Shown: positions 28,533-37,968 of the stretch, in pieces
How positions within the stretch are numbered: position 1 is the stretch's first letter
How the letters are laid out: each line of letters begins with the position of its first letter
Assembly: GCA_944323755.1 (NCBI GenBank)
Contig: CALUTR010000005.1
Location: 1-64,000 of the forward strand
DNA length: 64,000 nucleotides
Source: an uncultured Helicobacteraceae bacterium
Lineage (GTDB): Bacteria; Campylobacterota; Campylobacteria; Campylobacterales; Helicobacteraceae
Direction of reading: 5' to 3'
Made by a program: the position numbers and the translations under genes
The notes under the pieces: generated by a model
Told to the model about the DNA's origin: nothing
What the model saw: only the letters and a program-made list of their open reading frames with translations
The model's database searches: none

Positions 28533-29297
28533 GTGAATAAACTGCCATACTTAATAGCATTTATATTTATAGTATTTTTTATAAATGCTTGTTCAAGCCA
28601 TACAGAAATCAATAGAAGTTTCGATCCTATATCTTATATGCCAATAGAAGGTAAAAACTGCAATATGTATTTTGAAGGCACACCACCTAGTAATGCATCA
28701 TATAAAGTTTATTGGGATGGAAAATGCAAAAATGGTTTTGCAGATGGCTTAGGCAGGGAATTATCAAATAGAGGTGTAGAATTTATCGCTTTATATGATG
28801 ATAAATTGCCATATTATGTATACTCTAAACACGATATAGATGAATTTAAAATTGGCAATGTACTTGATAATGGAGACTTCATTGGGATACAGTTCAATAA
28901 ATATAATTCAAATCATCAAATCACATATAATAAAGATGGCAAATATTTCATATTAGATACTAATGCAATTGGTCGATGCAATATGCTATTTACACAATCA
29001 AAAGGACAATGTATCACCAAAAATAATATTAAAGATAAAAATATCATAACAAATGAAGTAAAAGATGCACTAAAAATAGCTATGAATGAGTATGAAAAGG
29101 CGCTAAAAATAGTAAATCAGTATAAAGACAGAATCTGCTCTATGAAAAGCTTAGATAATGAAGCATATAATGTTATGATAAATGCGTATAAAAAATACAA
29201 TCTATATGACGCAAGCTATTTTAGTATATGTAATCAAAATATGGATTATCGCACAAATAAACCACAATACATTATAGATTTTCTAGAGTCCCTATAG
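28533..29297 (+). CDS. Putative lipoprotein of unknown function
   Basis: I do not recognise this 254-residue protein. It has a lipoprotein signal: Lys at 3, a hydrophobic stretch 4-17, and lipobox FINAC with the acylated Cys at residue 20. After it, YKVYWDGKCKNGFADGLGRE near 55-74 resembles a MORN repeat. The second half is helical with several cysteines (near 146, 152, 201, 228). The start is GTG, two bases after rpsR. The last 6 bases overlap the end of the convergent frameshifted cation-transporter gene. It is probably anchored in a membrane and faces the periplasm. Confidence 0.6.
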   Translation: MNKLPYLIAFIFIVFFINACSSHTEINRSFDPISYMPIEGKNCNMYFEGTPPSNASYKVYWDGKCKNGFADGLGRELSNRGVEFIALYDDKLPYYVYSKHDIDEFKIGNVLDNGDFIGIQFNKYNSNHQITYNKDGKYFILDTNAIGRCNMLFTQSKGQCITKNNIKDKNIITNEVKDALKIAMNEYEKALKIVNQYKDRICSMKSLDNEAYNVMINAYKKYNLYDASYFSICNQNMDYRTNKPQYIIDFLESL

Positions 29298-30238
29298 CCA
29301 CTTTGGATTTTTAGTGAAGCTTAAAGATAACCAGATTTTATAGCTTGGAATATTTAATGACCTTTCAATCTCATCTCTTATATTATCAAAATCATTCACA
29401 CTAAGAATCTTAGATTTATCATCAAGAAGTATATTTACCTCTATTATAAAATCTACCACTTTTTGCTATATGTGTATCATAATTACCAAATACATATTCC
29501 CTAGATAATCTATCCATAATATCAGTAATTTTACTATCCATATCACTTGGAGCAACCATAATCAAGTCTTTAAAATTAGCAATTGCAATCTTTAATGGAG
29601 AGAAAACTAAAATCATCGATAATAGCAGCAACAAAACAGGATCAATCATCTTAGAAAAAGTAGAATTTTGCACACTATCAAATACATAAACAAGCCCAAA
29701 TGCAACAATGCCACCAATATATAATATGCAATCTATTTTCCACTCCACATTATCCACTTTTATTAAATCAGATTCTAATGTTCGATAAAAATACCTTGTG
29801 ATAAAAAACATAGCAGATGAAATAACAAAAGCAAAAATACTATAAATAGTAGCAGCACCCAAATAAATATCATATCCTCCTTTAATAACACCACTTAATG
29901 CGCTAATAAATGCATAAACACAAACGATAAGCAAAATCAGCGATTTAAAAAGATTAATCATAAGCTCAAAGCGAACATATCCATATTGGAAAATATCATC
30001 ATCATCTTTATAAATATATTTTGATGTAATGACACTCAAATACACAAGCCCAACGCTAACAAACGCAACAAATCCATCAAAATTATGGCTTGCGTTTTGC
30101 TAATCACCCCAAATAATATCCCAAACACTGCAAGGAGTAGCGCCATATACATAGAAAGCTTTAATACAAACTGCTCTTTTGTATTTAGATTTTCATTTTG
30201 TATTTTATATTTTCTAACTTTTTTCTACAATTGTTCAT
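29292..30238 (-). pseudogene. Cation diffusion facilitator family transporter, frameshifted
   Basis: The middle (30045-29422) is open and encodes multi-pass CDF-like sequence (FQYGYVRFELMINLFKS; VEWKID near the metal site). The ends are in other frames. The N-terminal part SMYMALLLAVFGILFGVISK joins FDGFVAFVSVGLVYLS only if one base is added to the A4 run at 30079-30082. The C-terminal cytoplasmic domain (VVDFIIEVNILLDD to TKNPKWL, stop at 29294-29292) is reached only by removing one base from the T5 run at 29460-29464. A likely ATG at 30238, four bases after miaA, needs a third repair at T6 30219-30224. All lesions are homopolymer single-base changes, so sequencing error is as possible as real decay. 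Family members export Zn, Fe or Mn. Confidence 0.75.
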
Positions 30239-30241
30239 TAT

Positions 30242-31111
30242 TTACACTTTATAATAATTTTCCAACACTTCTTTTAATTCTACAAAATTACCACGACAAA
30301 CATCACGAAACTGGGTTTTATTAAATGTTCGCTGCCTTTTTGCTAGCTGTATTGTATTTTTAATAATTAGCTCCTTGCTTTGATCAAGTGTAATCTTAGA
30401 ATCTAAAAAATCAATAATCTCTTTTATGCCTATTGCTTTTAGCGTCTGTGAATGCGGATATAATGTAACAAGATCTCGCACCTCATCTATCAATCCATTT
30501 CTAAACATATCATTTGTTCTTATTTTTATATCTTTTATCAACATATCTTTTGGTTTTACTAGCTCAAAAATATTGATTTTAATATCAAGTTTTTGTTTTT
30601 TATTTTCCGCAAAGAATACACTTGGGATCTTCCCTGTAAGAAAATAAATCTCAAGTCCTTTTGCGATTCTATATGTATCATTTTGATGTATTTTTGATGC
30701 ATAAACTTCATCAATTTTAAGCAGTAAATTATAAGCATCTTGTTTATTTGCAAGTAAAGATTCTATGTATTTAGCGGTATTATAATCTACTTGTGGCATC
30801 TCTGATAATCCATCAATCATAGATTTTAGATAAAAACTACTACCACCTACGATAATTACGCGTTTTAGTGAAAGACTATCTAATAAATCAAAAAACAACT
30901 TTGCATTGCATTTTTCATCTGGATTTAAAACATCAATACCATAATGCTTCACTTGATGTAATTGCATCTTGCTTGGTTTTGCAGAAGCTATATCGATATA
31001 TTTATAAACACTAAGAGAATCTATTGAAAAAATATCAAGCTTATATTTACTAGCCAAATAAAACGCAAGAGCGCTTTTACCGCTTGCTGTAGAGCCTATA
31101 ATAGCATTCAA
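30242..31111 (-). CDS. miaA: tRNA dimethylallyltransferase MiaA
   Basis: MiaA adds dimethylallyl to A37 of tRNAs reading UNN codons. The 289-residue protein shows the P-loop GSTASGKS at 6-13, the substrate segment DSLSVYKYIDIASAKP near 31-46, and the late signature TLKAIGIKEI near 230-239 with QLAKRQRTFNKTQF at about 259-272. The start ATG overlaps the proC stop by 4 bases. The frameshifted CDF gene follows closely, giving a fliW-proC-miaA-CDF operon. Confidence 0.94.
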   Translation of the reverse strand: MNAIIGSTASGKSALAFYLASKYKLDIFSIDSLSVYKYIDIASAKPSKMQLHQVKHYGIDVLNPDEKCNAKLFFDLLDSLSLKRVIIVGGSSFYLKSMIDGLSEMPQVDYNTAKYIESLLANKQDAYNLLLKIDEVYASKIHQNDTYRIAKGLEIYFLTGKIPSVFFAENKKQKLDIKINIFELVKPKDMLIKDIKIRTNDMFRNGLIDEVRDLVTLYPHSQTLKAIGIKEIIDFLDSKITLDQSKELIIKNTIQLAKRQRTFNKTQFRDVCRGNFVELKEVLENYYKV

Positions 31112-31872
31112 GATAGGGTTTTAGCTTTTTTGTGTGCAGCATTCACTGCATTGATAAATGCGGATCTAGTGGCGCTATTTTCTAATTCTAAAATACCCTC
31201 AATAGTAGTGCCACCTGGACTTGTAGTATCATATCTAATTTCATTTGGTGCTTTTACTTGAAGTAATTTTGCAAAACCATCAAAAAGACCATTAACAAGC
31301 TTTACAGACAAATCAAAATTTAATCCTTCTCGGACACCCGCATCAATCAAAGCTTCAGCCACAAGTCCAAGATATGCGGGACCACTTCCAGATATAGCAC
31401 CTGCACTATTTATATGCTCTTCTTTATCCACAAAGATACTGCTACCTAAAACATTAAAAATATCTTTTGCTAATTGTTTAGTTTGAATATCATCGCTATA
31501 AATCACACTCACACCTGAACCAACAAGAGATGCGACATTTGGCATAACTCTACAATATGACCTAGAATCTAAAACTTTTCTTAGCTTGTCTATACTAACA
31601 CCAGCCATAATGTTAAAAACTACTTTGCTTTGATTCTCATATTTAAAATACTCTAGTGCATAAGGCTTAATAGCTAAAATTATAATCTTATCTTTTATAT
31701 CTATTGTTGATTTGATATTAATAGAAGTGGTATTTAAAAGACTATTCTCTTGTATAAAATGTTCTATTTTTTCTCTATCTCTACCAATAATCTCTAATCT
31801 AAATCTGCCATTAAGACCACAAGCGATAGCCTTTGCCATTTTACCATAGCCAATGATTGAAATTGTATCCAT
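31108..31872 (-). CDS. proC: Pyrroline-5-carboxylate reductase ProC
   Basis: ProC reduces pyrroline-5-carboxylate to proline with NAD(P)H. The 254-residue protein has the N-terminal Rossmann motif GYGKMAKAIA (8-17) and RVMPNVASLVGSGVS near 103-117. The proC signature covers SGAISGSGPAYLGLV near 155-169 and the TSPGGTTIEGI near 220. Its ATG shares one base with the stop of fliW, and its stop overlaps miaA. It is about 15 residues shorter than many homologues but complete at both ends. Confidence 0.94.
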   Translation of the reverse strand: MDTISIIGYGKMAKAIACGLNGRFRLEIIGRDREKIEHFIQENSLLNTTSINIKSTIDIKDKIIILAIKPYALEYFKYENQSKVVFNIMAGVSIDKLRKVLDSRSYCRVMPNVASLVGSGVSVIYSDDIQTKQLAKDIFNVLGSSIFVDKEEHINSAGAISGSGPAYLGLVAEALIDAGVREGLNFDLSVKLVNGLFDGFAKLLQVKAPNEIRYDTTSPGGTTIEGILELENSATRSAFINAVNAAHKKAKTLS

Positions 31873-32267
31873 TATTGTTCTTTTAAAAATTTTGATATTG
31901 GTTCAGATATGCTATATTGAGGATATTTCATAACATCTAAAACAACTTGTGCCATAGTTTGATTATCAAAGTTAAATATAAGAGGAGCAAGGAAATTAAT
32001 AGTAGAATCTTTTATTTCTTTATAAATAACCATAATATTTGCAATCAAAATATTTTTGGTTTTTTCACTATCAATTTCTAATAAAACTTGTATTGCTGTG
32101 GGTATTTCAAAGTTATATTCGCATAATGCAAAAGGATTCACAAGAGTAAATGATGGCAAATCACCACTTACATTATCTAATCGCATAAAAATATCATCAA
32201 TTTTTTCTAGTTTCATTCTGCTGACATTTTCAAAACCAAGTATTGGTGATTTTACTTCAAATTCCAT
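31872..32267 (-). CDS. fliW: Flagellar assembly factor FliW
   Basis: FliW binds flagellin and antagonises the translational regulator CsrA, tying flagellin synthesis to export. The 131-residue protein keeps the family core: SPILGFENVSRMKLEKID near 7-24, SFTLVNPFALCEYNFEIP near 40-57, and the late STINFLAPLIFNFDNQTMAQV near 88-108. AAAAAAGGAAG precedes the ATG and a TATAAT on this strand is at 32320-32325. H. pylori has two FliW paralogues; which one this matches is not clear. Confidence 0.9.
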   Translation of the reverse strand: MEFEVKSPILGFENVSRMKLEKIDDIFMRLDNVSGDLPSFTLVNPFALCEYNFEIPTAIQVLLEIDSEKTKNILIANIMVIYKEIKDSTINFLAPLIFNFDNQTMAQVVLDVMKYPQYSISEPISKFLKEQ

Positions 32268-32319
32268 ATGAAAGCTTCCTTTTTTGAGTTATATTATTTT
32301 ACTTGAATTTTTTTTAAAA

Positions 32320-32325
32320 ATTATA
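32320..32325 (-). promoter_or_regulatory. -10 box (TATAAT) for fliW-proC-miaA
   Basis: TATAAT reads leftward 53 bases before the fliW start, in the gap after comM. No sigma-54 (GG-N10-GC) or sigma-28 pattern is visible, so a housekeeping promoter is more likely. Confidence 0.4.
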
Positions 32326-32328
32326 AAA

Positions 32329-33828
32329 CTAAAACGCCCTAAAAGACAATGCTTCAAGTAAATGGGCTCGCTTTATGTTTTCACTTTTATCAAGATCGGC
32401 AATAGTTCTACTTAACTTTATGGTTTTCACCCTACCACGATGACTTAAGCCAAATCTATTAACTGCATCATTTAATAATTCTTGTATATCATTATCTAGT
32501 ATGCAAAATTTATCCAATTCATTATCATTTAATTTTCCATTCAATCTAATCTGCCCTCTCTCTTTTTGCATTTTAAATGCACTTAAAACATTACTAAAAA
32601 GATCTTTAGAGTGGATTCTCTCACTACTTTTTGTTTCCTCCATTTTAACAAACAAATCAATCCTATCCAAAAATGGCTCTGATAGTTTATTTCTGTAACT
32701 TTTTATTTCACTATCTTTACACCTACATTCTTTTGTAAGGCTGTATAGATTCCCACAAGGACAAGGATTCATAGCACCAACAAATAAAATAGATGATGGA
32801 TATGTAAATTTTAGATTCACTCTTGAAATACTTAATTCATTATTTTCTAGCGGCTCCCTTAGAGATTCTAAAATACTTTTATGAAAATTAGGCAACTCAT
32901 CAAAGAACAATATACCATTGTGGCTTAGGCTAATCTCACCCGGTCTTGCTTCATTTTGCATAATTGATCCAAGTATCGATGCTTTCGAGCTGCTTTGATG
33001 TGGATTCCTAAATGGACGAATCGGAGAATAAGATATATCTTTATTATTCATTGCGCTTAATTTTACACATTCACACATTTCTTCAAAACTAATAGGTGGT
33101 AAAATATATTGCATTCGCTTTGCAATCATACTTTTTCCACAACCTGGACTTCCATCAAATATAATATTATGCATACCAGCAGATGATATAAGTGCTGCCC
33201 TTTTTGCTAAAACCTGCCCACTAATATCATAAAAATCAAGTTCAAATTTATCATCAAAATAATATTTCCTAGAATCTATCTCTAAAAATTTAAAATCAAA
33301 ATCATATTGTTTAGATTTATTTTGTGGATTTTTAATTAAATCTATAGCTTCTTGCAAATTTTCTGCAAAATAAATATTTAGATTTGGCACATTTGAGTAA
33401 AGATTCTTGCCATTTTTAGGAAGCAAAACATTACTATTTGGATACATATTTGCCACTTCTAGTAAAAGAGGATATATAATAGGAGAATCTTTAATACTAG
33501 AATCTAAACCAAGCTCACCAAAAGCAAACCAATTTGATAAATCTATATCAATTCTATAAAGTGCAATAAGTAATGCTATTGGTAAATCAAAATGTGATCC
33601 ATTTTTGCTAATATCTGATGGAGCTAAATTGATTGTAATTTTAAAATTTGGATTTTCAAAATTGCTATTTGATAATGCCCCAATTACACGCTGTCTAGCT
33701 TCTTGTATAGAGTTTCCTGCGAGCCCTGTAATAGTAAAACTAGGAAGTCCTTTTTGAAAAATGGATTCAATTTCAATAATCTTTGCCCCTATGCCAAATC
33801 TAGTTGCACAAAGTAGCTTTTTTACCAT
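32329..33828 (-). CDS. comM: YifB/ComM family AAA+ ATPase (Mg chelatase-like)
   Basis: ComM-type helicases promote branch migration during natural transformation. The 499-residue protein has the N-terminal ChlI-like domain (KGLPSFTITGLAG near 26-38) and the AAA+ core with Walker A GSPGCGKS at 226-233. Walker B ILFFDELPNF lies near 306-315, followed by the zinc-type cluster NPCPCG...CRC near 354-367, and the C-terminal YifB domain (FGLSHRGRVKTIKLSRTIADL). It directly precedes def in the other direction of reading (10 bases apart), as in HP0792-HP0793. Confidence 0.92.
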   Translation of the reverse strand: MVKKLLCATRFGIGAKIIEIESIFQKGLPSFTITGLAGNSIQEARQRVIGALSNSNFENPNFKITINLAPSDISKNGSHFDLPIALLIALYRIDIDLSNWFAFGELGLDSSIKDSPIIYPLLLEVANMYPNSNVLLPKNGKNLYSNVPNLNIYFAENLQEAIDLIKNPQNKSKQYDFDFKFLEIDSRKYYFDDKFELDFYDISGQVLAKRAALISSAGMHNIIFDGSPGCGKSMIAKRMQYILPPISFEEMCECVKLSAMNNKDISYSPIRPFRNPHQSSSKASILGSIMQNEARPGEISLSHNGILFFDELPNFHKSILESLREPLENNELSISRVNLKFTYPSSILFVGAMNPCPCGNLYSLTKECRCKDSEIKSYRNKLSEPFLDRIDLFVKMEETKSSERIHSKDLFSNVLSAFKMQKERGQIRLNGKLNDNELDKFCILDNDIQELLNDAVNRFGLSHRGRVKTIKLSRTIADLDKSENIKRAHLLEALSFRAF

Positions 33829-33838
33829 TTATTTGTTA

Positions 33839-34345
33839 TTAAACTTTTTGTCTTTTATATTCTTTTTCAAACTTTTTACGCTTCAAAATAGATAATTTAT
33901 CAATAAATAAAACACCATTTAAATGATCTATTTCATGCTGCAATGCAACTGCTAGATAGTCATTAGCTTCAATTTCTTTTACCCTACCCTCTCTATCTTG
34001 GTATTGAAGCTTAATATAACTATATCTTTTCACATATTCATAAAAATTTGGAATACTAAGACAACCCTCTTGAAACAGAATTTCTCCACTATATTCTAAG
34101 ATTTTTGGATTAACCACTTCTAGCAAATCCTCTTTGTATTGCATTTTGTCATCTCGTGGAATATTTACAATTAAGATTCTATCTAGCTTGCCTATTTGCA
34201 CACCAGCCAAGCCAACACCACTTTTATCCATCATTGTTTCATACATATTATCTAAGGTTTCTTTAAGATTACTACCAAATTCAACAACTTTTTTTGACAC
34301 TTCCCTTAGCCTTTCATCTGGATAAATTACAATATCTTCAATCAT
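33839..34345 (-). CDS. def: Peptide deformylase
   Basis: Def removes the formyl group from nascent N-terminal methionine. All three motifs are present in the 168-residue protein: GVGLAGVQIG (43-52), EGCLSIP with metal ligand C95, and QHEIDHLNG with H137, E138 and H141. The ATG overlaps the stop of the upstream GGDEF-like gene by 8 bases. Confidence 0.97.
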   Translation of the reverse strand: MIEDIVIYPDERLREVSKKVVEFGSNLKETLDNMYETMMDKSGVGLAGVQIGKLDRILIVNIPRDDKMQYKEDLLEVVNPKILEYSGEILFQEGCLSIPNFYEYVKRYSYIKLQYQDREGRVKEIEANDYLAVALQHEIDHLNGVLFIDKLSILKRKKFEKEYKRQKV

Positions 34346-35426
34346 TGTCGTCCTCTTTATATACTAAATACTCGACTTTATTTTGCTGTGCCAATCTCAA
34401 TGCTGAAATAGAATAATTAAGGGAATCTTGAGCACTTCTATCTGGTTTTATTTTTGCTATACCGATATTTAAATTTAAATTTAATTCATTGCTACCGATA
34501 AAAACATTTGTATTTTTCAATAACTCAATCAATCTCTCACTTGCCTTTTTTGAGCTAAAAACATCAGAATGCTTTAAAAGCATACCAAAGATACCATTTC
34601 CAATATAGCCTATCATATCGCTTCTTCTTGATGTTTTTAAAAGCAATTTAGCAACCGTTTTCATAATCACGATAGCCATTTGATCATTATTTAAATACTG
34701 CGTGATGCTATGAGGTAATGCCATCATTAAAATGGTTGAAATATGCTGAAATTTTTGCACAGATTTAGATTCTTCTTGGACTAATTGCACAAAATACCGT
34801 TTATTATAAACATCAAATTTCGAGTCATACATAGTATTTGTATTTATATTCTCCAAAGCCTTATTACATTGTTGGTATAGATTTTTTAATTCAATTACTT
34901 GCTTATCAATGTTACTCTGGCTTTGTTTAAGCTTATCAAATGTTATACTATCAATTTTATCTGGTCTAGATTTAATTATCTGATTTTGAATCTCACTCAT
35001 TAAAATAAAATTTTTATAAATCGATGATGTGCATTTAAGTAAATCTTTTGTTTTTGCAAAAGCAATATGAATATTTTTCTCAAAATTTATATTTCTATCA
35101 TCATCTTTTGCATCTGTTTCCATTAAATCATAAATTTTCTTTTGAAATTCAAGATCATAGCCATTTAGTATTTGCTCAAAGAATGTTTGATAATTTGCTG
35201 GAAGTGGTGGTATATTTTTGCTAGTTAATGCCTGCATCACCTCATTTGACAGCGAATCTAAACTAGCTTGCTTTGGAGTTTGACTATTATATGCTTCTAC
35301 ACCATCTTCTGTATTAATACCTAAATCATCAAGATTATCTAAATCACTACTATTAATATTATCATCTAAATTTAAATCTAGCGATTCTACATCTTTTGGT
35401 GATTTGTTTTTCTCTAGTCTTATCAA
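34338..35426 (-). CDS. Degenerate GGDEF domain protein
   Basis: The 362-residue protein has an acidic N terminus rich in Asp, Leu and Asn (1-50), a helical middle (about 60-200), and a C-terminal domain with the diguanylate cyclase fold (KFDVYNKRYFVQLV; SRRSDMIGYIGNGIFGMLL; LNLNIGIAKIKPDRSAQ). The signature GGDEF reads GNGIF, so the catalytic residues are lost and it probably does not make c-di-GMP. It lies in a def-GGDEF-clpP operon, so a protein-quality or regulatory role is conceivable but unproven. No membrane segments are seen. ATG is 10 bases after clpP. Confidence 0.7.
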   Translation of the reverse strand: MIRLEKNKSPKDVESLDLNLDDNINSSDLDNLDDLGINTEDGVEAYNSQTPKQASLDSLSNEVMQALTSKNIPPLPANYQTFFEQILNGYDLEFQKKIYDLMETDAKDDDRNINFEKNIHIAFAKTKDLLKCTSSIYKNFILMSEIQNQIIKSRPDKIDSITFDKLKQSQSNIDKQVIELKNLYQQCNKALENINTNTMYDSKFDVYNKRYFVQLVQEESKSVQKFQHISTILMMALPHSITQYLNNDQMAIVIMKTVAKLLLKTSRRSDMIGYIGNGIFGMLLKHSDVFSSKKASERLIELLKNTNVFIGSNELNLNLNIGIAKIKPDRSAQDSLNYSISALRLAQQNKVEYLVYKEDDND

Positions 35427-35435
35427 TTTTATCCC

Positions 35436-36023
35436 TTATTTTAGACTTTTATCTAATATATTATCAATAATCCCATAATCTTTAGCTTCTTTTGCACTCA
35501 TAAAAAAATCTCTATCTGTATCTACTGCGATCTTTTTTACACTTTGTGATGTATTCTTTGCCATTATTTCATTTAGACTTTTCTTTATATATAAAATCTC
35601 CTTTGCCTGAATCTCAATATCACTTGCCTGCCCCCTTGCACCACCTAATGGCTGGTGTATCATTATCCTTGCATTAGGCAAAGCATATCTCTTACCTTTT
35701 GTTCCACTGCTTAGCAAAAATGCCCCCATAGAAGCAGCTTGACCTATACAAATCGTAGAAATATCAGGCTTTATATAATTCATAGTATCATAAATACTAA
35801 ACCCACTTGTGACAGCACCACCTGGAGAATTAATATAAATAAAAATATCTTTTTGCGGATCTTCTGCCTCTAGAAATAATAGTTGAGCCACAATAGATGA
35901 GGCGATATTGTCATCTATTTCACCGCTTAAAATAACAACTCTATCCTTCAACAATCGTGAATAAATATCATAACTTCGCTCGCCTCTACTTGTTTTCTCA
36001 ATAACATAAGGAATATAATTCAT
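35436..36023 (-). CDS. clpP: ATP-dependent Clp protease proteolytic subunit
   Basis: ClpP forms the tetradecameric serine protease chamber used with ClpA or ClpX. I choose the ATG at 36023 ([14 protein letters not shown] upstream), giving 195 residues as in H. pylori, not the longer in-frame start at 36086 that would run into the preceding gene. The catalytic triad is S98 (GQAASMGA), H123 (IHQPLGG) and D172 (DTDRDFFM). It is 19 bases after the outer-membrane protein gene. Confidence 0.96.
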   Translation of the reverse strand: MNYIPYVIEKTSRGERSYDIYSRLLKDRVVILSGEIDDNIASSIVAQLLFLEAEDPQKDIFIYINSPGGAVTSGFSIYDTMNYIKPDISTICIGQAASMGAFLLSSGTKGKRYALPNARIMIHQPLGGARGQASDIEIQAKEILYIKKSLNEIMAKNTSQSVKKIAVDTDRDFFMSAKEAKDYGIIDNILDKSLK

Positions 36024-36042
36024 TAAAACACCTTGTAAATAT

Positions 36043-36558
36043 TTAAAAATACCCTCTAAAACCAACTTGGATTCTAGCACAACCACCAGATAAAGCAGTG
36101 CCTAAAGAGTGACTACTAGTTGTATAGCTATAACCACCACCTTCTTCAATTACAACACTGCCTACACCAGTAACAATATCAACACCACCTCCACAAAATC
36201 CTTCCCAAAGATATGGAGATGCGAACATTTGCGATTTTGTCCTTACATCACTAAATACCCCAAAACTCCCACCAAAAAAACCATACAATCTAATATGACT
36301 ATGACTAAAATCACCTATAGCAAGCTTTTCTTGCAACATCAATGCAGTATTGCTATTTTCACCATACCCAAGAATGCTTATATAATTATTCAAAGAAATG
36401 CTACCATCTTTAAGCAATGGCACGCCAAACTCGATGCCACCACCAGATTTAATGGTATCAATAGATACAACACCACCAATAGATATACCACTATTTGCAG
36501 ATGCAAGACTAGCAAAAATAGCAACAAAAGAGAAAAATCTAATAAAACATTTCATCAT
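36043..36558 (-). CDS. Small outer-membrane protein (HP0796-like)
   Basis: The 171-residue precursor has a signal peptide (about 1-21, ending ASANS) and then glycine- and aromatic-rich alternating segments that fit a small beta-barrel, ending in GFRGYF with a terminal Phe. It lies between tig and clpP; in H. pylori the outer-membrane protein HP0796 is next to tig on the other side, so this is probably the same family. Two cysteines flank the last barrel part (CGGG; GGCARI). No function is known. Confidence 0.65.
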   Translation of the reverse strand: MMKCFIRFFSFVAIFASLASANSGISIGGVVSIDTIKSGGGIEFGVPLLKDGSISLNNYISILGYGENSNTALMLQEKLAIGDFSHSHIRLYGFFGGSFGVFSDVRTKSQMFASPYLWEGFCGGGVDIVTGVGSVVIEEGGGYSYTTSSHSLGTALSGGCARIQVGFRGYF

Positions 36559-36582
36559 TGCATTCTTTAAAATTAGCTAACC

Positions 36583-37878
36583 TTAGCTATCACTTTTAAT
36601 TGTAGATTCCAATAAATTACTTAGAATCTTATTTTCTAAAATCGTCATTTTTAACGCTGGTATCATATTATTTTTTTCATAATGCTCAATAACATCTTTT
36701 GGATTTGCACCCATCATCATCGCTTCATAATATATCACCTGATACAGCTCATTTTCATTTACTGATACATTATCTTTTTTTGCAAAAGTATCAATAATAA
36801 ATGTCAATTTCACGCTTTTCTGCGCCTCTTCTCTGTGAGATTCTCTTTTATCTTTTGCTTTATCTTTATCATTTTGCAATTCTTGCAACTCATCTTTGCT
36901 AATACTTTGCAAACTATTCCTAAAAATTACATCAATTTCTTGTTCAACAATATTATCTGGTAAATCAAAATTAATCCCATCTATTAGATTCTCTATTAAT
37001 TTTGGCTTTAACTCATTTAAGACTTTACTTTTATTTTCATTATGCAATTGAGTTTTAATATTTTCTTTTAAAGTATCTAGAGTTGCTTCACTATTATTTG
37101 GGATCATTTTTTTTGCAAAATCATCATCAATTTTACTTGCTTTTCTTTCTTTTATAGTGTTTAGTTTTACGCTAAATCTCGCTTCTTTACCCGCTAGATG
37201 GGTAGCATTATAATTATCTGGGAATTTAACATTTATATCTTTTGTGTCACCTTTTGCCATACCAATTAATTGCTCTTCAAATCCTTCAATAAAGCTATTT
37301 GAGCCAATTTCTAAATCATAGCCTTCTGCCTTGCCACCTTCAAATGATACATCACCTAAAAAACCTTCAAAATCGATATTTGCCACATCTCCGGATTTTA
37401 ATTCCCGCTCTTTTTTAATTTCAACTAATTCACCGCTAGATTTCGCTAATTCTTTTATCCTAGAATCCACATCTTTATCACTAACATCATTTAGCTCAAC
37501 AATGGGAATTAATTTTTCATAATCTTTTAGTTCGATATTTGGGAAGATCCCAATCTTTGCCTCCACTTCTATACCATTATCATTTTTTTGAAATTTTGTT
37601 ATCAAAGGATTCCCAATCACCCTATCTAGCTCGATATTTAGCTCTTTTAAAGATTCTCTAATTAAGTCATTCAAAGCTTCATTTTGACTATCTTGCTCGA
37701 TTCTATCTTTAAATCTATTTTCAATCACACTTAATGGAACTTTTCCTTTTCTAAAGCCATCTATTTTTACATTTTTGCTTATATTTTGTGCGATTTTTTT
37801 CTTTTTTTGATCTATTTGATCATTTTTTATTGCAGTATTTAAAAAAATATTTGCATCATTTATTAATTTTACACTCAT
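36583..37878 (-). CDS. tig: Trigger factor (ribosome-associated chaperone)
   Basis: Trigger factor binds the ribosome exit tunnel and nascent chains. The 431 residues contain the ribosome-binding motif GFRKGKVPLSV at about 37-47 and a PPIase (FKBP-like) domain around 155-240 (GDVANIDFEGFLGDVSFEGG). A helical C-terminal arm domain follows. The length matches H. pylori Tig. It leads the leftward tig-omp-clpP-GGDEF-def-comM operon, and the 90-base gap to fliI is divergent. Confidence 0.95.
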   Translation of the reverse strand: MSVKLINDANIFLNTAIKNDQIDQKKKKIAQNISKNVKIDGFRKGKVPLSVIENRFKDRIEQDSQNEALNDLIRESLKELNIELDRVIGNPLITKFQKNDNGIEVEAKIGIFPNIELKDYEKLIPIVELNDVSDKDVDSRIKELAKSSGELVEIKKERELKSGDVANIDFEGFLGDVSFEGGKAEGYDLEIGSNSFIEGFEEQLIGMAKGDTKDINVKFPDNYNATHLAGKEARFSVKLNTIKERKASKIDDDFAKKMIPNNSEATLDTLKENIKTQLHNENKSKVLNELKPKLIENLIDGINFDLPDNIVEQEIDVIFRNSLQSISKDELQELQNDKDKAKDKRESHREEAQKSVKLTFIIDTFAKKDNVSVNENELYQVIYYEAMMMGANPKDVIEHYEKNNMIPALKMTILENKILSNLLESTIKSDS

Positions 37879-37968
37879 TTTGTTTCCTTACTCAAAGGCT
37901 AGATTTAAGTGTGTATTTTAACAAAAAAACATACAATATCCACAATAAATAATATTTTAAGGTATTTA

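Noticed and set aside
36024..36086. Longer N terminus for clpP
   Set aside because: The added residues are not ClpP-like and overlap the previous gene; ATG 36023 with AAGG upstream gives the standard MNYIPYVIE start.
36109..36570. Rightward frame of 153 codons rich in Thr, Asn and Ile over the small outer-membrane protein gene
   Set aside because: It mirrors the leftward gene, which has a signal peptide and barrel-like end; the rightward product is low-complexity.
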